Part shown: positions 34,689 through 43,892 of the stretch, piece by piece
Layout of the letters: every line of letters starts with the position of its first letter
Position numbering within the stretch: position 1 is the first letter of the stretch
Assembly: GCA_900471605.1 (NCBI GenBank)
Contig: UCEY01000061.1
Span: 49,980-113,979, forward strand
Reading direction: 5' to 3'
From: Hyphomicrobiales bacterium
GTDB lineage: Bacteria > Pseudomonadota > Alphaproteobacteria > Rhizobiales > Rhizobiaceae
Length of the DNA stretch: 64,000 nucleotides
Position numbers and translations under genes: made by a program
The notes under the pieces: generated by a model
The model's input: the letters and a program-made list of their open reading frames with translations, nothing else
What the model was told of the DNA's origin: nothing
The model's database searches: none

Positions 34689-35675
34689 CTAGTTCCTGTC
34701 GCTGGCGACCGTGCCGGCCACCTGAGGCGTGTTGCGCATCAGCACCTCGACCTCGGTATTGCGGCCGGCCTTCACGGTGAAGCCGCGCTGATAGGTCTTG
34801 GTCTTGTTCCGGGCGACGGCAAGATACTCACCTTCCGACAGAACCATGGTCGAGAACGCGCTGACGCTTTCGTTGACGACGTCGCCGGCGGCCGTCAGCA
34901 CCGACCAGGCGGTATCGGCAATTGCTTCTCCCCCTGGCTGGGAAACAAGCTTCAGGGTGATCTGGGCGGCGCGATGCTGCAGCACCGCCTGGGTAAGCTT
35001 TCCGGATTCCACCTGGATATCGGCCCGCACGACGGCATTGACGTCGCCATATTCGGAGACCACGTGATAGGTGCCGGCATTCAGCCGCACCACCGTGTTC
35101 GGTTTCACATCCGACATGACCAGCGCCCGATCGCCGTTATCGCGCACTTCGGCGGAATAGACCGAAAACCTCAGTTCCTTGGGCGGAATGCGCTGGTCTG
35201 TACCGGCAACCGCGTTCAGAACAAAACCGCCGGCATCGAGCACCAGGGTCTGTTTCGGCACGCTGCCGTTTTCGGGGACTTTCAGTTTCTTGGTGACGCC
35301 GGCGCGGCCGAAGGCGCAATTGACGAAATAGTCGCCGGGGGCAAGCTGGAAGGAGGCAGAGCCACCTTCGGAACTGGCGACCAGCGGCAATTTGCCATCT
35401 TCGCCGGCGATCGGGCTGAACACACGCCAGGTAAGGCCTTCCTGCATGGGCTGGCCGTCGGCAGTCAGTTTGGCGTCGAACTGCACGTCCTTGGCGAGGG
35501 GACCGAGCGGGCCGCCCGGCAGGGCCGAGAAGGCATTCAGCTTCGGCATCTTGGCGGTGCTATCGAGCGCGCGAAAATTCTTGAAGGCGTCTTCCTGGGC
35601 GAACGCGCTCAAAGCTGAGCCGAGAGCAACCGCTCCGGCGAGGAGGCAGCGTGTCGCGAGGGAAGTGCCTGACAT
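34689..35675 (-). CDS. Secreted beta-rich protein of unknown function
   Basis: The 328-residue protein has a signal peptide (CLLAGAVALGSALSAFAQ) and no later membrane helix. The mature part consists of three or four repeated beta modules with similar lines: PGDYFVNCAFG, AGTYHVVSEYGDVNAVVRA, EGEYLAVARNKTKTYQRGF. Each is a short carboxypeptidase-regulatory-like or PEGA-like beta sandwich. It is probably periplasmic. The repeats show duplication; function is unknown. It is convergent with thrS. Confidence 0.65.
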   Translation of the reverse strand: MSGTSLATRCLLAGAVALGSALSAFAQEDAFKNFRALDSTAKMPKLNAFSALPGGPLGPLAKDVQFDAKLTADGQPMQEGLTWRVFSPIAGEDGKLPLVASSEGGSASFQLAPGDYFVNCAFGRAGVTKKLKVPENGSVPKQTLVLDAGGFVLNAVAGTDQRIPPKELRFSVYSAEVRDNGDRALVMSDVKPNTVVRLNAGTYHVVSEYGDVNAVVRADIQVESGKLTQAVLQHRAAQITLKLVSQPGGEAIADTAWSVLTAAGDVVNESVSAFSTMVLSEGEYLAVARNKTKTYQRGFTVKAGRNTEVEVLMRNTPQVAGTVASDRN

Positions 35676-35768
35676 CTGTTGTCTACCGGTTGACTCTTGT
35701 TTTCCGAAACGTCACTTGAAGACCAATGACAAGGCAATTTCAAGACCTTCCCATGAAGCCAGCTCCAA

Positions 35769-36362
35769 ATGAAAGCGTTGACCATGCAAAATGACGTTAA
35801 ACTCATCGATTTCCTGCGCGACAGGCATTCCACGCCGGTGGCGCAGATCAAGGGGCCGGCTCCGTCGCAGGAGGAACTGGAGGCGATTCTGACCTTCTCA
35901 ACGCGTATTCCCGACCACGGCAAGCTGGCGCCGTGGCGCCTGGTCGTCTATCGCGGCGGCATCAACAAGGAGCTCGGCGAACAGTTCCTGGCGCTCGCCC
36001 TGAAGAAGACGCCTGATATGGCCGACGCCGCCAGGGAGGCGGAACTGACGCGTTTCACCCGCGCGCCGCTGGTCGTCGCCGTCGTCAGCACCGCGGCCCC
36101 CCATCCCAAGATCCCCGAATGGGAACAGGTGCTGTCCGCGGGTGCCGTGTGCTTCAACATGCTGATGGCCGCGAGCGCCCATGGCTACGTCGCCAACTGG
36201 CGCACCGAATGGGTCGCCTATGACGACGAGGCGCTGGCTCTCCTCGGCATTAGACAAGGCGAAAAGGTCGCCGGCTTCATCCATATCGGTTCGAGCGATT
36301 TCCCGACTCCCGACCGCCCGCGGCCGGACCTCACGCAGATCGTCACCTACGCAGGCGAATAG
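35769..36362 (+). CDS. Nitroreductase family protein
   Basis: The 197-residue protein is a YdjA-type FMN nitroreductase: IDFLRDRHSTPVAQIKGPAP, STRIPDHGKLAPWRLVVYRG (FMN phosphate loop) and GAVCFNMLMAASAHGYVANW. It reduces nitro or quinone-like compounds with NAD(P)H. Starts at 35769 and 35784 are both possible. The flavin reductase gene begins nine bases after the stop, so they are probably co-transcribed and work with flavin together. Confidence 0.88.
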   Translation: MKALTMQNDVKLIDFLRDRHSTPVAQIKGPAPSQEELEAILTFSTRIPDHGKLAPWRLVVYRGGINKELGEQFLALALKKTPDMADAAREAELTRFTRAPLVVAVVSTAAPHPKIPEWEQVLSAGAVCFNMLMAASAHGYVANWRTEWVAYDDEALALLGIRQGEKVAGFIHIGSSDFPTPDRPRPDLTQIVTYAGE

Positions 36363-36370
36363 GGCCATCG

Positions 36371-37003
36371 ATGTTCTATACCACCGACACCAACCGGCAT
36401 GGACTGAAGCATGATCCGTTCAAGGCGATCGTGGCGCCGCGCCCGATCGGCTGGATCGGTACGAAGGGCAGGGACGGGTCTCTGAACCTGTCGCCTTATT
36501 CCTTCTTCAACGCGATTTCCGACAGCCCGAAATTGGTGATGTTTTCGTCCAGCGGCCGCAAGCACAGCCTGAAGAACGCCGAGGAAACCGGCGTCTTCAC
36601 AGCAAGCCTCGCGAGCCGTCACCTGGCCGAACAGATGAATGCCTCGTCGGAGGCGGTTCCTTATGGCGTCAGCGAGTTCGAGGTGGCGGGGCTGACCGCC
36701 GGGATGGCCGAGCTCATCGACGCGCCCTATGTGGCGGAAGCCTATACGGTGCTGGAATGCCGCGTCACCCAGGTGATCCAGCCGGTGGGACTGGACGGCA
36801 AGGCGACTGAGGCCTACGTGGTTTTCGGCCAGGTGGTCGGCATCCATATCAGCGAAGAGATCCTGCGCGACGGGCGGATCGACATGGGGCTCGCCCGGCC
36901 GATCGCCCGCATGGGCTATCGCGACTTCGCCGACGGCGGTGCGGACGTGTTCGAGATGACCCGGCCGGCCGGCGCCGAGCCTAGTCCTAAAAAACCTGAT
37001 TGA
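36371..37003 (+). CDS. Flavin reductase family protein
   Basis: The 210-residue protein fits the flavin reductase/FMN-binding split-barrel family: AIVAPRPIGWIGTKGRDGSL, NLSPYSFFNAISDSPKLVMF and ETGVFTASLASRHLAEQMNA. It binds FMN and reduces it or works as part of a two-component system. AATAGGG precedes ATG 36371. It overlaps the convergent CitE-like gene by 17 bases at its 3' end. Confidence 0.88.
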   Translation: MFYTTDTNRHGLKHDPFKAIVAPRPIGWIGTKGRDGSLNLSPYSFFNAISDSPKLVMFSSSGRKHSLKNAEETGVFTASLASRHLAEQMNASSEAVPYGVSEFEVAGLTAGMAELIDAPYVAEAYTVLECRVTQVIQPVGLDGKATEAYVVFGQVVGIHISEEILRDGRIDMGLARPIARMGYRDFADGGADVFEMTRPAGAEPSPKKPD

Positions 37004-37646
37004 TGATCGGAATTTGACGGACACTGCGGCAGAGCTTGCCGGAGAAGCCGTTCGCCTTTGCTCTTTGGCATTCGGTCCGGAAGGTCGCCTCGTCGCCTTC
37101 AGCGGACATGGCATCGATTGCCGCCGCGCCAGCGGCGGAAGCGGCCAGCACTATCGCCGCGGCCGCGAAACGCGCGGTATCGGACAAGTGACCGTAACCG
37201 CCCTCCCAGCCGAGGGCCGTCAACCGGGCGCTGCAGCGCTCAAATGCGGATGCCGAAAGAACGCCGGCCGCATCGGCAAGCGCTATAATCCTCGTCTTGC
37301 CGGGGACCTGCCCGGCGCGAATTTCCGCAACACGCAGGGCCATGTCGAGCCTCTGGACCTCACCGCTACCGCGAACGCCCGTCAGGACGACGGAGCCGGC
37401 GCCGCATCGGACGGCGATTTCGACGGCTGCATCCGTTCGTGCCGAGAAGAAAGCCGGCAGGAGGAAGGCCGGTGGGACAGGGCTTATTCCTGCCCAGGCT
37501 CGGCAGAAATCTACAGCCGCATTCCACGACTCGGCGGCACCCGTCAGGTCGAGCACGGTGACATCGGCCTGCGCGGAATGGACCGTCGCGGCATCGGCGG
37601 AGGGTTCGACGACAAGCCAGGACCGTATTTTCAAGGACTTCGCCAT
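36987..37646 (-). CDS. Degenerate CitE-like (HpcH/HpaI) protein
   Basis: The 219-residue protein has the outline of the CitE/HpcH aldolase family: KIRSWLVVEPSADAATVHS, ADVTVLDLTGAAE, and IIALADAAGVLSA. Where active members have an acid pair (LDLEDAV) and IETARGVL, this one has LTGAAE and LADAAG, so Mg2+ and CoA-ester binding are doubtful. The end is rich in Ala and has extra Cys (FRTECQRAK, GKLCRSVRQ). ATG 37646 fits; longer starts lack a ribosome site. It is probably a non-catalytic relative. Confidence 0.6.
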   Translation of the reverse strand: MAKSLKIRSWLVVEPSADAATVHSAQADVTVLDLTGAAESWNAAVDFCRAWAGISPVPPAFLLPAFFSARTDAAVEIAVRCGAGSVVLTGVRGSGEVQRLDMALRVAEIRAGQVPGKTRIIALADAAGVLSASAFERCSARLTALGWEGGYGHLSDTARFAAAAIVLAASAAGAAAIDAMSAEGDEATFRTECQRAKANGFSGKLCRSVRQIPIINQVF

Positions 37647-37744
37647 GGTTAAGGAACGTGGTGAACCAATCTTAAACTTTTTCGCTCTAGCGTGATCTCT
37701 CAAGCCAGACAGATCCTGACTGGCATGTGTAGTCGAGGCCGAGT

Positions 37745-38872
37745 GTGATCGTACAGGCATTTCTTCGTTGGGCTGAAACGGCAAGAACCGCCGAGAGGGC
37801 AAAGGCTGCCAATGCTCTCGGGCGAGCCTATCTCCGATCGCCGATGGGCGGCGAGCAGCATCGCGCCGCGGCCCTCGCCATGACCTATCTTCTCGACGAT
37901 CCTTCGCCACGGGTGCGTCTGGCGCTCGCCGAGGCTCTTGCCGAATCCAGGGACGCCCCGCGCGCCGTGATCGTGTGCCTGGCCGAAGACCAGCCGGAGA
38001 TCGCCTGCACGGTCATCGCCTGCTCGCCGGTGCTCACCGAAAACGATCTGGTCGACCTTGCCGGGCGCAGCGACAGCCTGACCCGCGGAATGATCGCCGC
38101 AAGGCCGAACCTTTCGCGCGGGGTGGCTGCCGCGATCGCCGAGATCGGCGACGAATGCGAAGTCACCATGCTTCTGGAAAACGAGACTGCCCTGATCACC
38201 CGGGTGTCGCTGCGGCGGATTGCCGAGCGGTTCGGGCATTGCTGCGATATCCGCAACCTGCTCCTGGAGCGCGATACCCTGCCGGCCGATGCCCGCCACA
38301 TGCTCGTCAACCACATCACCGCCGCTCTCGCGGGCTCGGGCCTGGTGCGGACCAGCATGGCGCCGGCGCGGATCGAGCACATGACCCGCGAGGCGGGGGA
38401 AGCCGCGGCCGTCGCCATTGCAGGCACGGTGCTGCAGGAGGAAATTCCCGGCCTCGTCGAACATCTGCGCACAGCCGGGCGGCTGACACCGGCCTTCCTC
38501 ATTCATGCGCTCTGCAGCGGCAAGGTGGATTTCTTCGCCGGCGCGATGGTTTCGCTTTCAGGGCTCGATGACCGCCGTGTGCGCGCGATCCTCGCAACCG
38601 GCCGCATGCATGCGGTCCGGGCGCTGTTCGAAGCGTCCGGGCTCGGGCGGGATATCGCGGCAGTCTTCGTTGAAGCGGTCTTCCTCTGGCGTAAGGCCGC
38701 GGCCACCGGCAGGCTCGACAATATCGCCGGCATATTGCTCGAACAGTTCCAGCGGTCGGAGATGCCGCTTTCGCCCGTCTCCGAACTCCTCGAGATGATC
38801 GAAAAACTTCATCGGCTGGAAGCCAGGCTCAGTGCCCGTTCCTATGCGAACGAAGTGTCGCTGGCGGCGTAG
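37745..38872 (+). CDS. DUF2336 family protein
   Basis: The 375-residue protein fits DUF2336, an alphaproteobacterial family of helical repeats. It begins with FLRWAETARTAERAKAANAL and has HEAT-like helix pairs such as DDPSPRVRLALAEALAESRD and ARPNLSRGVAAAIAEIGDE. A GTG at 37745 with GAGG upstream is the likely start. Some members have been linked to phosphorelay or envelope regulation in Caulobacter-like bacteria, but none firmly. It is cytosolic, with no membrane helix. Confidence 0.82.
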   Translation: MIVQAFLRWAETARTAERAKAANALGRAYLRSPMGGEQHRAAALAMTYLLDDPSPRVRLALAEALAESRDAPRAVIVCLAEDQPEIACTVIACSPVLTENDLVDLAGRSDSLTRGMIAARPNLSRGVAAAIAEIGDECEVTMLLENETALITRVSLRRIAERFGHCCDIRNLLLERDTLPADARHMLVNHITAALAGSGLVRTSMAPARIEHMTREAGEAAAVAIAGTVLQEEIPGLVEHLRTAGRLTPAFLIHALCSGKVDFFAGAMVSLSGLDDRRVRAILATGRMHAVRALFEASGLGRDIAAVFVEAVFLWRKAAATGRLDNIAGILLEQFQRSEMPLSPVSELLEMIEKLHRLEARLSARSYANEVSLAA

Positions 38873-38878
38873 GCCGGT

Positions 38879-39313
38879 CTAGCGCTGGAACCGCTTGGCG
38901 ACCCAGGAATAGCCGTTTTCCATGAGCCGGACCGGACTGGTCATCAGGGTCTTCACGCCCTCGGTCGTCGGCAGCACGGTCTTGACCCGCTGGATGGCAC
39001 GACCCGCGAGCGTCTCCTTCTCCTGCTGCGTCACAGGTTCGTCGGCGATCGCCGGCGCCGGCTGCGCGGGCTGCGGCGCCTCCGGTCGCGACTGCGGCAC
39101 CGGTGCCTTGGCCACTTCGGTGGCTTCCGGTTTCTGGCAGACGGCGATGAGCATCGGATAGGGCTGGTTGGCGTATCCGGAAAGCTGCTGCTCCGAAACG
39201 GAATTGCACATCTCGATGCTCGGCCAGCGGCTTTCGGCAGTGGCGATATAGTGGCAATCCGTCCCGGCGTCGTTGCAGCCGAGAATGGTCATGACAATCA
39301 GTGCGGAATTCAT
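38879..39313 (-). CDS. Small exported or membrane-associated protein, unknown
   Basis: The 144-residue protein starts MNSALIVMTILGCNDAGTDC and contains five Cys in its first 60 residues (CNDAGTDCHY, EMCNSV, AVCQKP). A Pro/Ala/Gln-rich linker (about 70-95) and a basic C-terminal helix follow. GGGGA precedes the ATG. The Cys pattern suggests a folded disulphide-bonded domain, yet the N-terminus is a weak signal. I do not recognise a family. It is convergent with DUF2336. Confidence 0.55.
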   Translation of the reverse strand: MNSALIVMTILGCNDAGTDCHYIATAESRWPSIEMCNSVSEQQLSGYANQPYPMLIAVCQKPEATEVAKAPVPQSRPEAPQPAQPAPAIADEPVTQQEKETLAGRAIQRVKTVLPTTEGVKTLMTSPVRLMENGYSWVAKRFQR

Positions 39314-39434
39314 GTCGTCCCCGTCAATATGGCGACGGACTTAGAGCGGGCAATCTGGGCTCAACCAAGGCAGCTTTCGGCACAACGCGGCATCCGTTAA
39401 AGATTACGCATCCGGCGGAGCCATGGAGACCGAA

Positions 39435-39893
39435 ATGACCGTGACGATTGCCATCGAGCCGCCGCGCCAGGCGGGGGTGATGAGGCTTCTCGAACTCTCC
39501 GACGCCTATGCGGCATCGCTCTATCCCGCCGAGAGCAATCACATGGTGGATGTCGCGACGCTCGAGGGAGAAAACGTGTCGTTCTTCGTGGCGCGGCAGA
39601 GCGAGGCGGTTCTCGGCTGCGGCGCCCTGGTCGAGGCGGGTGACGGTGCAGGCGAGATCAAGCGGATGTTCGTCGACGAGGCGGCGCGCGGCCTCAAACT
39701 CGGCCGACGGCTGCTCGACGCGATCGTCGATCGCGCTGGCGCGCTTGGCCTTTCGGTGATCCGGCTGGAAACGGGCATCCATCAGCCACAGGCAATCGGA
39801 CTTTATAGCGCCCATGGCTTTGTCGAGACCGGGCCTTTCGGAGACTACAGGCCCGATCCGCTCAGCATCTTCATGGAGAAGACACTTTCCTGA
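39435..39893 (+). CDS. GNAT family N-acetyltransferase
   Basis: The 152-residue protein has the GNAT core: VSFFVARQSEAVLGCGALVE, GEIKRMFVDEAARGLKLGRRL (acetyl-CoA loop, RGLKLG) and IRLETGIHQPQAIGLYSAHG. GGAG six bases before ATG 39435 favours it over ATG 39423. The EIKRMFVD-RLETG pattern is like the PanZ/YhbS-type small-molecule acetyltransferases. It overlaps the convergent AI-2E gene by 23 bases. Confidence 0.88.
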   Translation: MTVTIAIEPPRQAGVMRLLELSDAYAASLYPAESNHMVDVATLEGENVSFFVARQSEAVLGCGALVEAGDGAGEIKRMFVDEAARGLKLGRRLLDAIVDRAGALGLSVIRLETGIHQPQAIGLYSAHGFVETGPFGDYRPDPLSIFMEKTLS

Positions 39894-41115
39894 CGACCGG
39901 AAGGTCGGGCGGCAGGTCCGGAGACGGCGTCTTGGCGACCTCGGCAGTTTCCGCCTCGGTCACGTCGGCCATCTTCACCTCGCGGATCCATTCGCGCCAG
40001 ATCGACACGAGCAGCGCCATCAGGACCGGACCGATGAACAGGCCGAGAAAGCCCATCGTGCTGACGCCGCCGACGAGACCGAAGAAGGTCGGCAGGAAGG
40101 GAAGCTTGATCGGACCGCCGACCAGGCGCGGCCGAAGCGTCTTGTCGACGATGAAGAGCTCGACCGTACCCCAGATGAAAAGACCGGCGCCGGCGACATA
40201 GGCACCGTTGGCAACCAGGTAGAACGAGATCAGCGAGAAAGACAGTGGCGCGCCACCCGGGATCAGCGCCATCAGGCCGGTGAGCACGCCGAGCGTGACG
40301 GGCGAAGGAACGCCTGCGATCCAGTAGGCGATACCGAGCACGATGCCTTCGCCGATCGCAATCAGCGTCTGGCCGGTCACGGTGGAACTGATCGTCCTTG
40401 GAACGACGCGGGAGATGCGCTCCCAGCGGGTCGGCAGGATGCGCTCGCCGAGAAGGTCGATCTGCTCGCTGAAGGAACCGCCGTCGCGATAGACGAAGAA
40501 CAGCGCGATCAGCATGAAGAGCAGCGTCAGCACCAGGTGGAAGGCGCCGTCGCCCGCCGCCACGATGGCGCGGTAGATATTGCCGATATTGGCGCCCGAG
40601 ACGATCTGGATGAGTTCGCCGACAGCGCCTGGCGAGCCGACGTGCTGGACCCACTGGATGCCGAGCCATTCGCCGACCCAGGGCAGGCCGGTGATCCAGG
40701 CCGGCGGCGGCGCGCCGAAACGGTTCACTTCGGCGGCCCAGATGATCCACTGGCGCACTTCACCGATCGTGTAGGAGATCGCGATGCCGATCGGCACGAT
40801 GAGGAAGGTGAGGATGAAGACGATGGCGAGCGAGGCGCCGATGGTGGTGTTGCCGCCGGTGCGGCGCAGCAGTTCCCGGTAGAGCGGCCAGCTGGCAAAG
40901 CCGATCACCAGAGCGGCCAGGACCGGAACCAGGAATCCATGGAAAAAATAAATGCCGGCGGCGGCGACGAGCACCAGAAGCCAGCGGGCAGCGGAGATCG
41001 GCGGGATGAGCGCGACCCTGCTCGGCGCGACCGGCCCAAGCCAGCGCGGCTCTTTCGGGCCCTTGCGATCGTTATTTCCGCTCACCGCATTTCCTTTTTT
41101 CATTTTCACCATCAT
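39871..41115 (-). CDS. AI-2E family transporter
   Basis: The 414-residue membrane protein fits the AI-2E exporter family (TqsA/PerM). It has paired N-terminal helices (WLLVLVAAAGIYFFHGFLVP), two central helices and a C-terminal set with the conserved LMALIPGGAPLSFSLISFYL and FGLVGGVSTMGFLGLFIGPVL. A cytosolic Pro-rich tail follows. The family exports small molecules; some members move autoinducer-2, others act in sodium or osmotic stress. The substrate is unknown. Downstream starts (GTG 41094 with AAGGAA) are possible. Confidence 0.9.
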   Translation of the reverse strand: MMVKMKKGNAVSGNNDRKGPKEPRWLGPVAPSRVALIPPISAARWLLVLVAAAGIYFFHGFLVPVLAALVIGFASWPLYRELLRRTGGNTTIGASLAIVFILTFLIVPIGIAISYTIGEVRQWIIWAAEVNRFGAPPPAWITGLPWVGEWLGIQWVQHVGSPGAVGELIQIVSGANIGNIYRAIVAAGDGAFHLVLTLLFMLIALFFVYRDGGSFSEQIDLLGERILPTRWERISRVVPRTISSTVTGQTLIAIGEGIVLGIAYWIAGVPSPVTLGVLTGLMALIPGGAPLSFSLISFYLVANGAYVAGAGLFIWGTVELFIVDKTLRPRLVGGPIKLPFLPTFFGLVGGVSTMGFLGLFIGPVLMALLVSIWREWIREVKMADVTEAETAEVAKTPSPDLPPDLPVVRKVSSP

Positions 41116-41238
41116 ATGGCTTATGAGGCTCCCTGGTACAAGACTAATGCGTCATCCATTAAAAGGAAGCTTACTCCTTGCCCTAGACGGCAGATGCGAT
41201 AGAAATATGAAATCGCTTTCCGGCAGAGCCGGAAGTAC

Positions 41239-41262
41239 GGAACAAACGTTCTTGATGAAGTT
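41239..41262 (+). promoter_or_regulatory. Possible EcfG-type stress promoter of the phytochrome gene
   Basis: GGAAC at 41239-41243 is followed by GTT 16 bases later (41260-41262), the layout of alphaproteobacterial EcfG promoters (GGAAC-N16/17-GTT). A TTCCGGC/GCCGGAA inverted repeat lies just upstream (41218-41234). A start near 41270 would give a leader of about 67 bases. Short motifs can arise by chance. Confidence 0.35.
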
Positions 41263-41336
41263 TTCCTAGCTTCGATGGAATACCGAAGTGTCTGATGCCC
41301 ATTCCATCGGCCAGACTGTCTTCAGGGATTTGCAAT

Positions 41337-43886
41337 ATGCCTTACAGGGACACGGTCGATCTCAGCAATTGCGACCGAGAACCGATCCATATCCCCGGCA
41401 GCATTCAACCGCATGGGTGCCTGATCGCCTGCGATGCCGCCGGCGCGATCGTGGTACAGCACTCCGCCAACGTGGGGGAGATGCTTGCGATCGCGGGAGA
41501 CATCAACGGCCGGCGCCTGGAGGAGATCGTCGGCGGGGAGGCCGCGCACACATTGCGCAATGCGCTCGCGACGTCCGACAACCCGGCGCGGCCGGCGCTT
41601 CGGCATGGGCTGAGATTTGCCTCGGGTGCTGCGTTCGACGTTTCGATCCATCGCTTCGAATCCAAGATAATCCTGGAATTCGAACCGGCCTCGGCCGATT
41701 CCGATCAGCCGCTCGAAGTCGCGCGCATGCTGATCAGCCGCATCCGCAACGTGGCCAGCCTCGACAGGCTGGTCGAGAGCTCGGCGCGGCTGATCTACGC
41801 CATGCTGGGCTACGACCGGGTGATGATCTATCGTTTCGAAGAGGATGGCGCCGGAAAAGTCGTCAGCGAATACAAAAGGCGCGACCTCGAGAGCTTCAAG
41901 GGCCAGTATTTCCCGGCAGGCGACATTCCGAAACAGGCCCGCGCGCTTTACGTCAAGAACACCATCCGGGTGATCTCCGACGCCAGCAATCCCCGCGTCC
42001 CGATCGTGCCGGAAAATGACGAGGCAGGCGAGCCGCTCGACCTGTCCTTCGCACATCTGCGCAGCGTGTCGCCCATCCATTGCGAGTATCTGCGCAATAT
42101 GGGCGTCGCCGCCTCGATGTCGATCTCGGTCGTCGTCGATAACGAGCTCTGGGGACTGATCGCCTGCCATCACTATTCCCCGAAAGCGCTTTCGATGCCG
42201 CAGCGGGTGGCGGCGGAAACGTTCGGAGAATTCTTCTCGCTGCATCTGAGCGCCTTGAAGCAACGGCAGCTGATGGAGACCGCGGGCCAGGCGCGGCGGT
42301 CCCTCGACCGCTTCCTGCAGGCCGCCTCACACCATGCGGACATCACCGCGCTGCTGCGCAGTTCGCTCGGAGATTTCGGCCATATGTTGAGCTGCGACGG
42401 CATAGGCCTGTGGCTCGGCGGCGTGTGGACGGGCGAGGGGGTCGTGCCGCCCGCTGACCTGATCGAGGAGCTCGCCGAGCTCGTCGGCGGTGTCGCGGGG
42501 GGCAAGATCTGGTCCAGCTTCCAGCTCAGCGTGGATCTGCCGGGGTTGCGCATCTCTCCCGACACGGTCTGCGGCGTGCTGGCCATCCCGCTTTCCCAAC
42601 GCCCCCGCGATTACCTGTTCTTCTTCCGCCGCGAGATGGTTCAGACGCTCGACTGGGCCGGCAATCCCGACAAATCCTACGAGACAGGTCCTCTCGGAGA
42701 CCGGCTGACGCCGCGCAAGAGCTTCGCCATCTGGAAGGAAATGGTGCATCGGCAGGCCCAGCCGTGGACCGACAGCGACCGCGAGATCGCCGACGCGATC
42801 CGTGCGGTGCTGGTCGAGGTGGTCCTTCACCACAACGAGCTGCTCGCCGACGAGCGCGGCAAGGCGGACGTGCGCCAGCGGATGCTGAACGAGGAACTGA
42901 ACCACCGGGTCAAGAACATCCTGTCGGTGATCAAGGCGCTCGTGGGCCATTCGGTCGATGCGGATGTCAGCCTCAAGGATTATGTCGGTTCGCTCAAGGG
43001 ACGCATCCAGGCATTGGCCTTTGCCCATGACCAGGTGGTGCGCGGCGGCGATGGCGGGGTGCTGTCCGATCTTCTGGAAGCGGAGCTGAAGCCCTATAGC
43101 GAGGGGACCCGCAGCGTCACACTCAAAGGGCCACGCATCTGGCTCGACAGCCGCGCCTTTTCGGTGATGGCGCTGGTGCTGCACGAGATGTCGACCAATG
43201 CCGCCAAATACGGCTCGCTCTCCGTCAATGGCGGACGGCTGGATATCGAGTGGCGGCGGCTCGCCAACAACGATTGCGAGCTTGTCTGGACGGAAGGTGG
43301 CGGTCCCCCGGTAAACCTCCCGTCGCGTGCCGGTTTCGGCAGCGTGCTGATCACCCGCAGCGTGCCCTACGAGCTCGAGGGCGAGGCAAAGGTGGAATAT
43401 CCCCCCGAAGGGGTGAGGGCGCGCTTCCTGGTGCCGGCCAAACACATCCACGGCGATGACGAGCTGACGGAAGCCGAAATCGCAGAGGGCAACGGCGCCG
43501 CCGGTCAAGAGGCCGCTCCGTCGCGGCTTCAGGATCTCGAATTCCTGCTGGTGGAAGACCAGATGCTGATTGCCGCGGATGTCGAAGTGATGCTTGCCGA
43601 ACACGGCATCGACAAGGTAACGACGACGCCCTCGGCGGCGGACGCTTTCCGCAAGATCGAGGAATTCACGTTTGACGTCGCGATCCTCGACGTCAATCTC
43701 GGCTCGGGCACGTCGCTGCCGGTCGCCGAGGAACTGATCCGCAGGAATATTCCCTTCGTTTTCGCGACCGGCTACAGCGACAAGTCGATCATCCCGGCGA
43801 GTTTCTCGGCGCCCGTCGTGCGCAAACCCTACGAGGCGGCAGCCCTGATCAGCGCCGTCACCAAAGTGCTCGCCGGACGGAGCTGA
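41337..43886 (+). CDS. Bacteriophytochrome hybrid histidine kinase
   Basis: The 849-residue light sensor has PAS, GAF and PHY domains, an HWE-type kinase and a C-terminal receiver, like the Agp2 type of Agrobacterium. The biliverdin Cys is in LSNCDREPIHIPGSIQPHG (Cys12). The GAF motif is PAGDIP (193-198), Gly replacing the usual Ser of PASDIP. His residues are in SPIHCEYLRN and GLIACHHYSP. The PHY tongue has PRKSF (about 459). The kinase His is in LNHRVKN (about 523) and the receiver Asp in ILDVNL (about 785). CAGGGA precedes ATG 41337. Confidence 0.93.
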   Translation: MPYRDTVDLSNCDREPIHIPGSIQPHGCLIACDAAGAIVVQHSANVGEMLAIAGDINGRRLEEIVGGEAAHTLRNALATSDNPARPALRHGLRFASGAAFDVSIHRFESKIILEFEPASADSDQPLEVARMLISRIRNVASLDRLVESSARLIYAMLGYDRVMIYRFEEDGAGKVVSEYKRRDLESFKGQYFPAGDIPKQARALYVKNTIRVISDASNPRVPIVPENDEAGEPLDLSFAHLRSVSPIHCEYLRNMGVAASMSISVVVDNELWGLIACHHYSPKALSMPQRVAAETFGEFFSLHLSALKQRQLMETAGQARRSLDRFLQAASHHADITALLRSSLGDFGHMLSCDGIGLWLGGVWTGEGVVPPADLIEELAELVGGVAGGKIWSSFQLSVDLPGLRISPDTVCGVLAIPLSQRPRDYLFFFRREMVQTLDWAGNPDKSYETGPLGDRLTPRKSFAIWKEMVHRQAQPWTDSDREIADAIRAVLVEVVLHHNELLADERGKADVRQRMLNEELNHRVKNILSVIKALVGHSVDADVSLKDYVGSLKGRIQALAFAHDQVVRGGDGGVLSDLLEAELKPYSEGTRSVTLKGPRIWLDSRAFSVMALVLHEMSTNAAKYGSLSVNGGRLDIEWRRLANNDCELVWTEGGGPPVNLPSRAGFGSVLITRSVPYELEGEAKVEYPPEGVRARFLVPAKHIHGDDELTEAEIAEGNGAAGQEAAPSRLQDLEFLLVEDQMLIAADVEVMLAEHGIDKVTTTPSAADAFRKIEEFTFDVAILDVNLGSGTSLPVAEELIRRNIPFVFATGYSDKSIIPASFSAPVVRKPYEAAALISAVTKVLAGRS

Positions 43887-43892
43887 CCTTTC

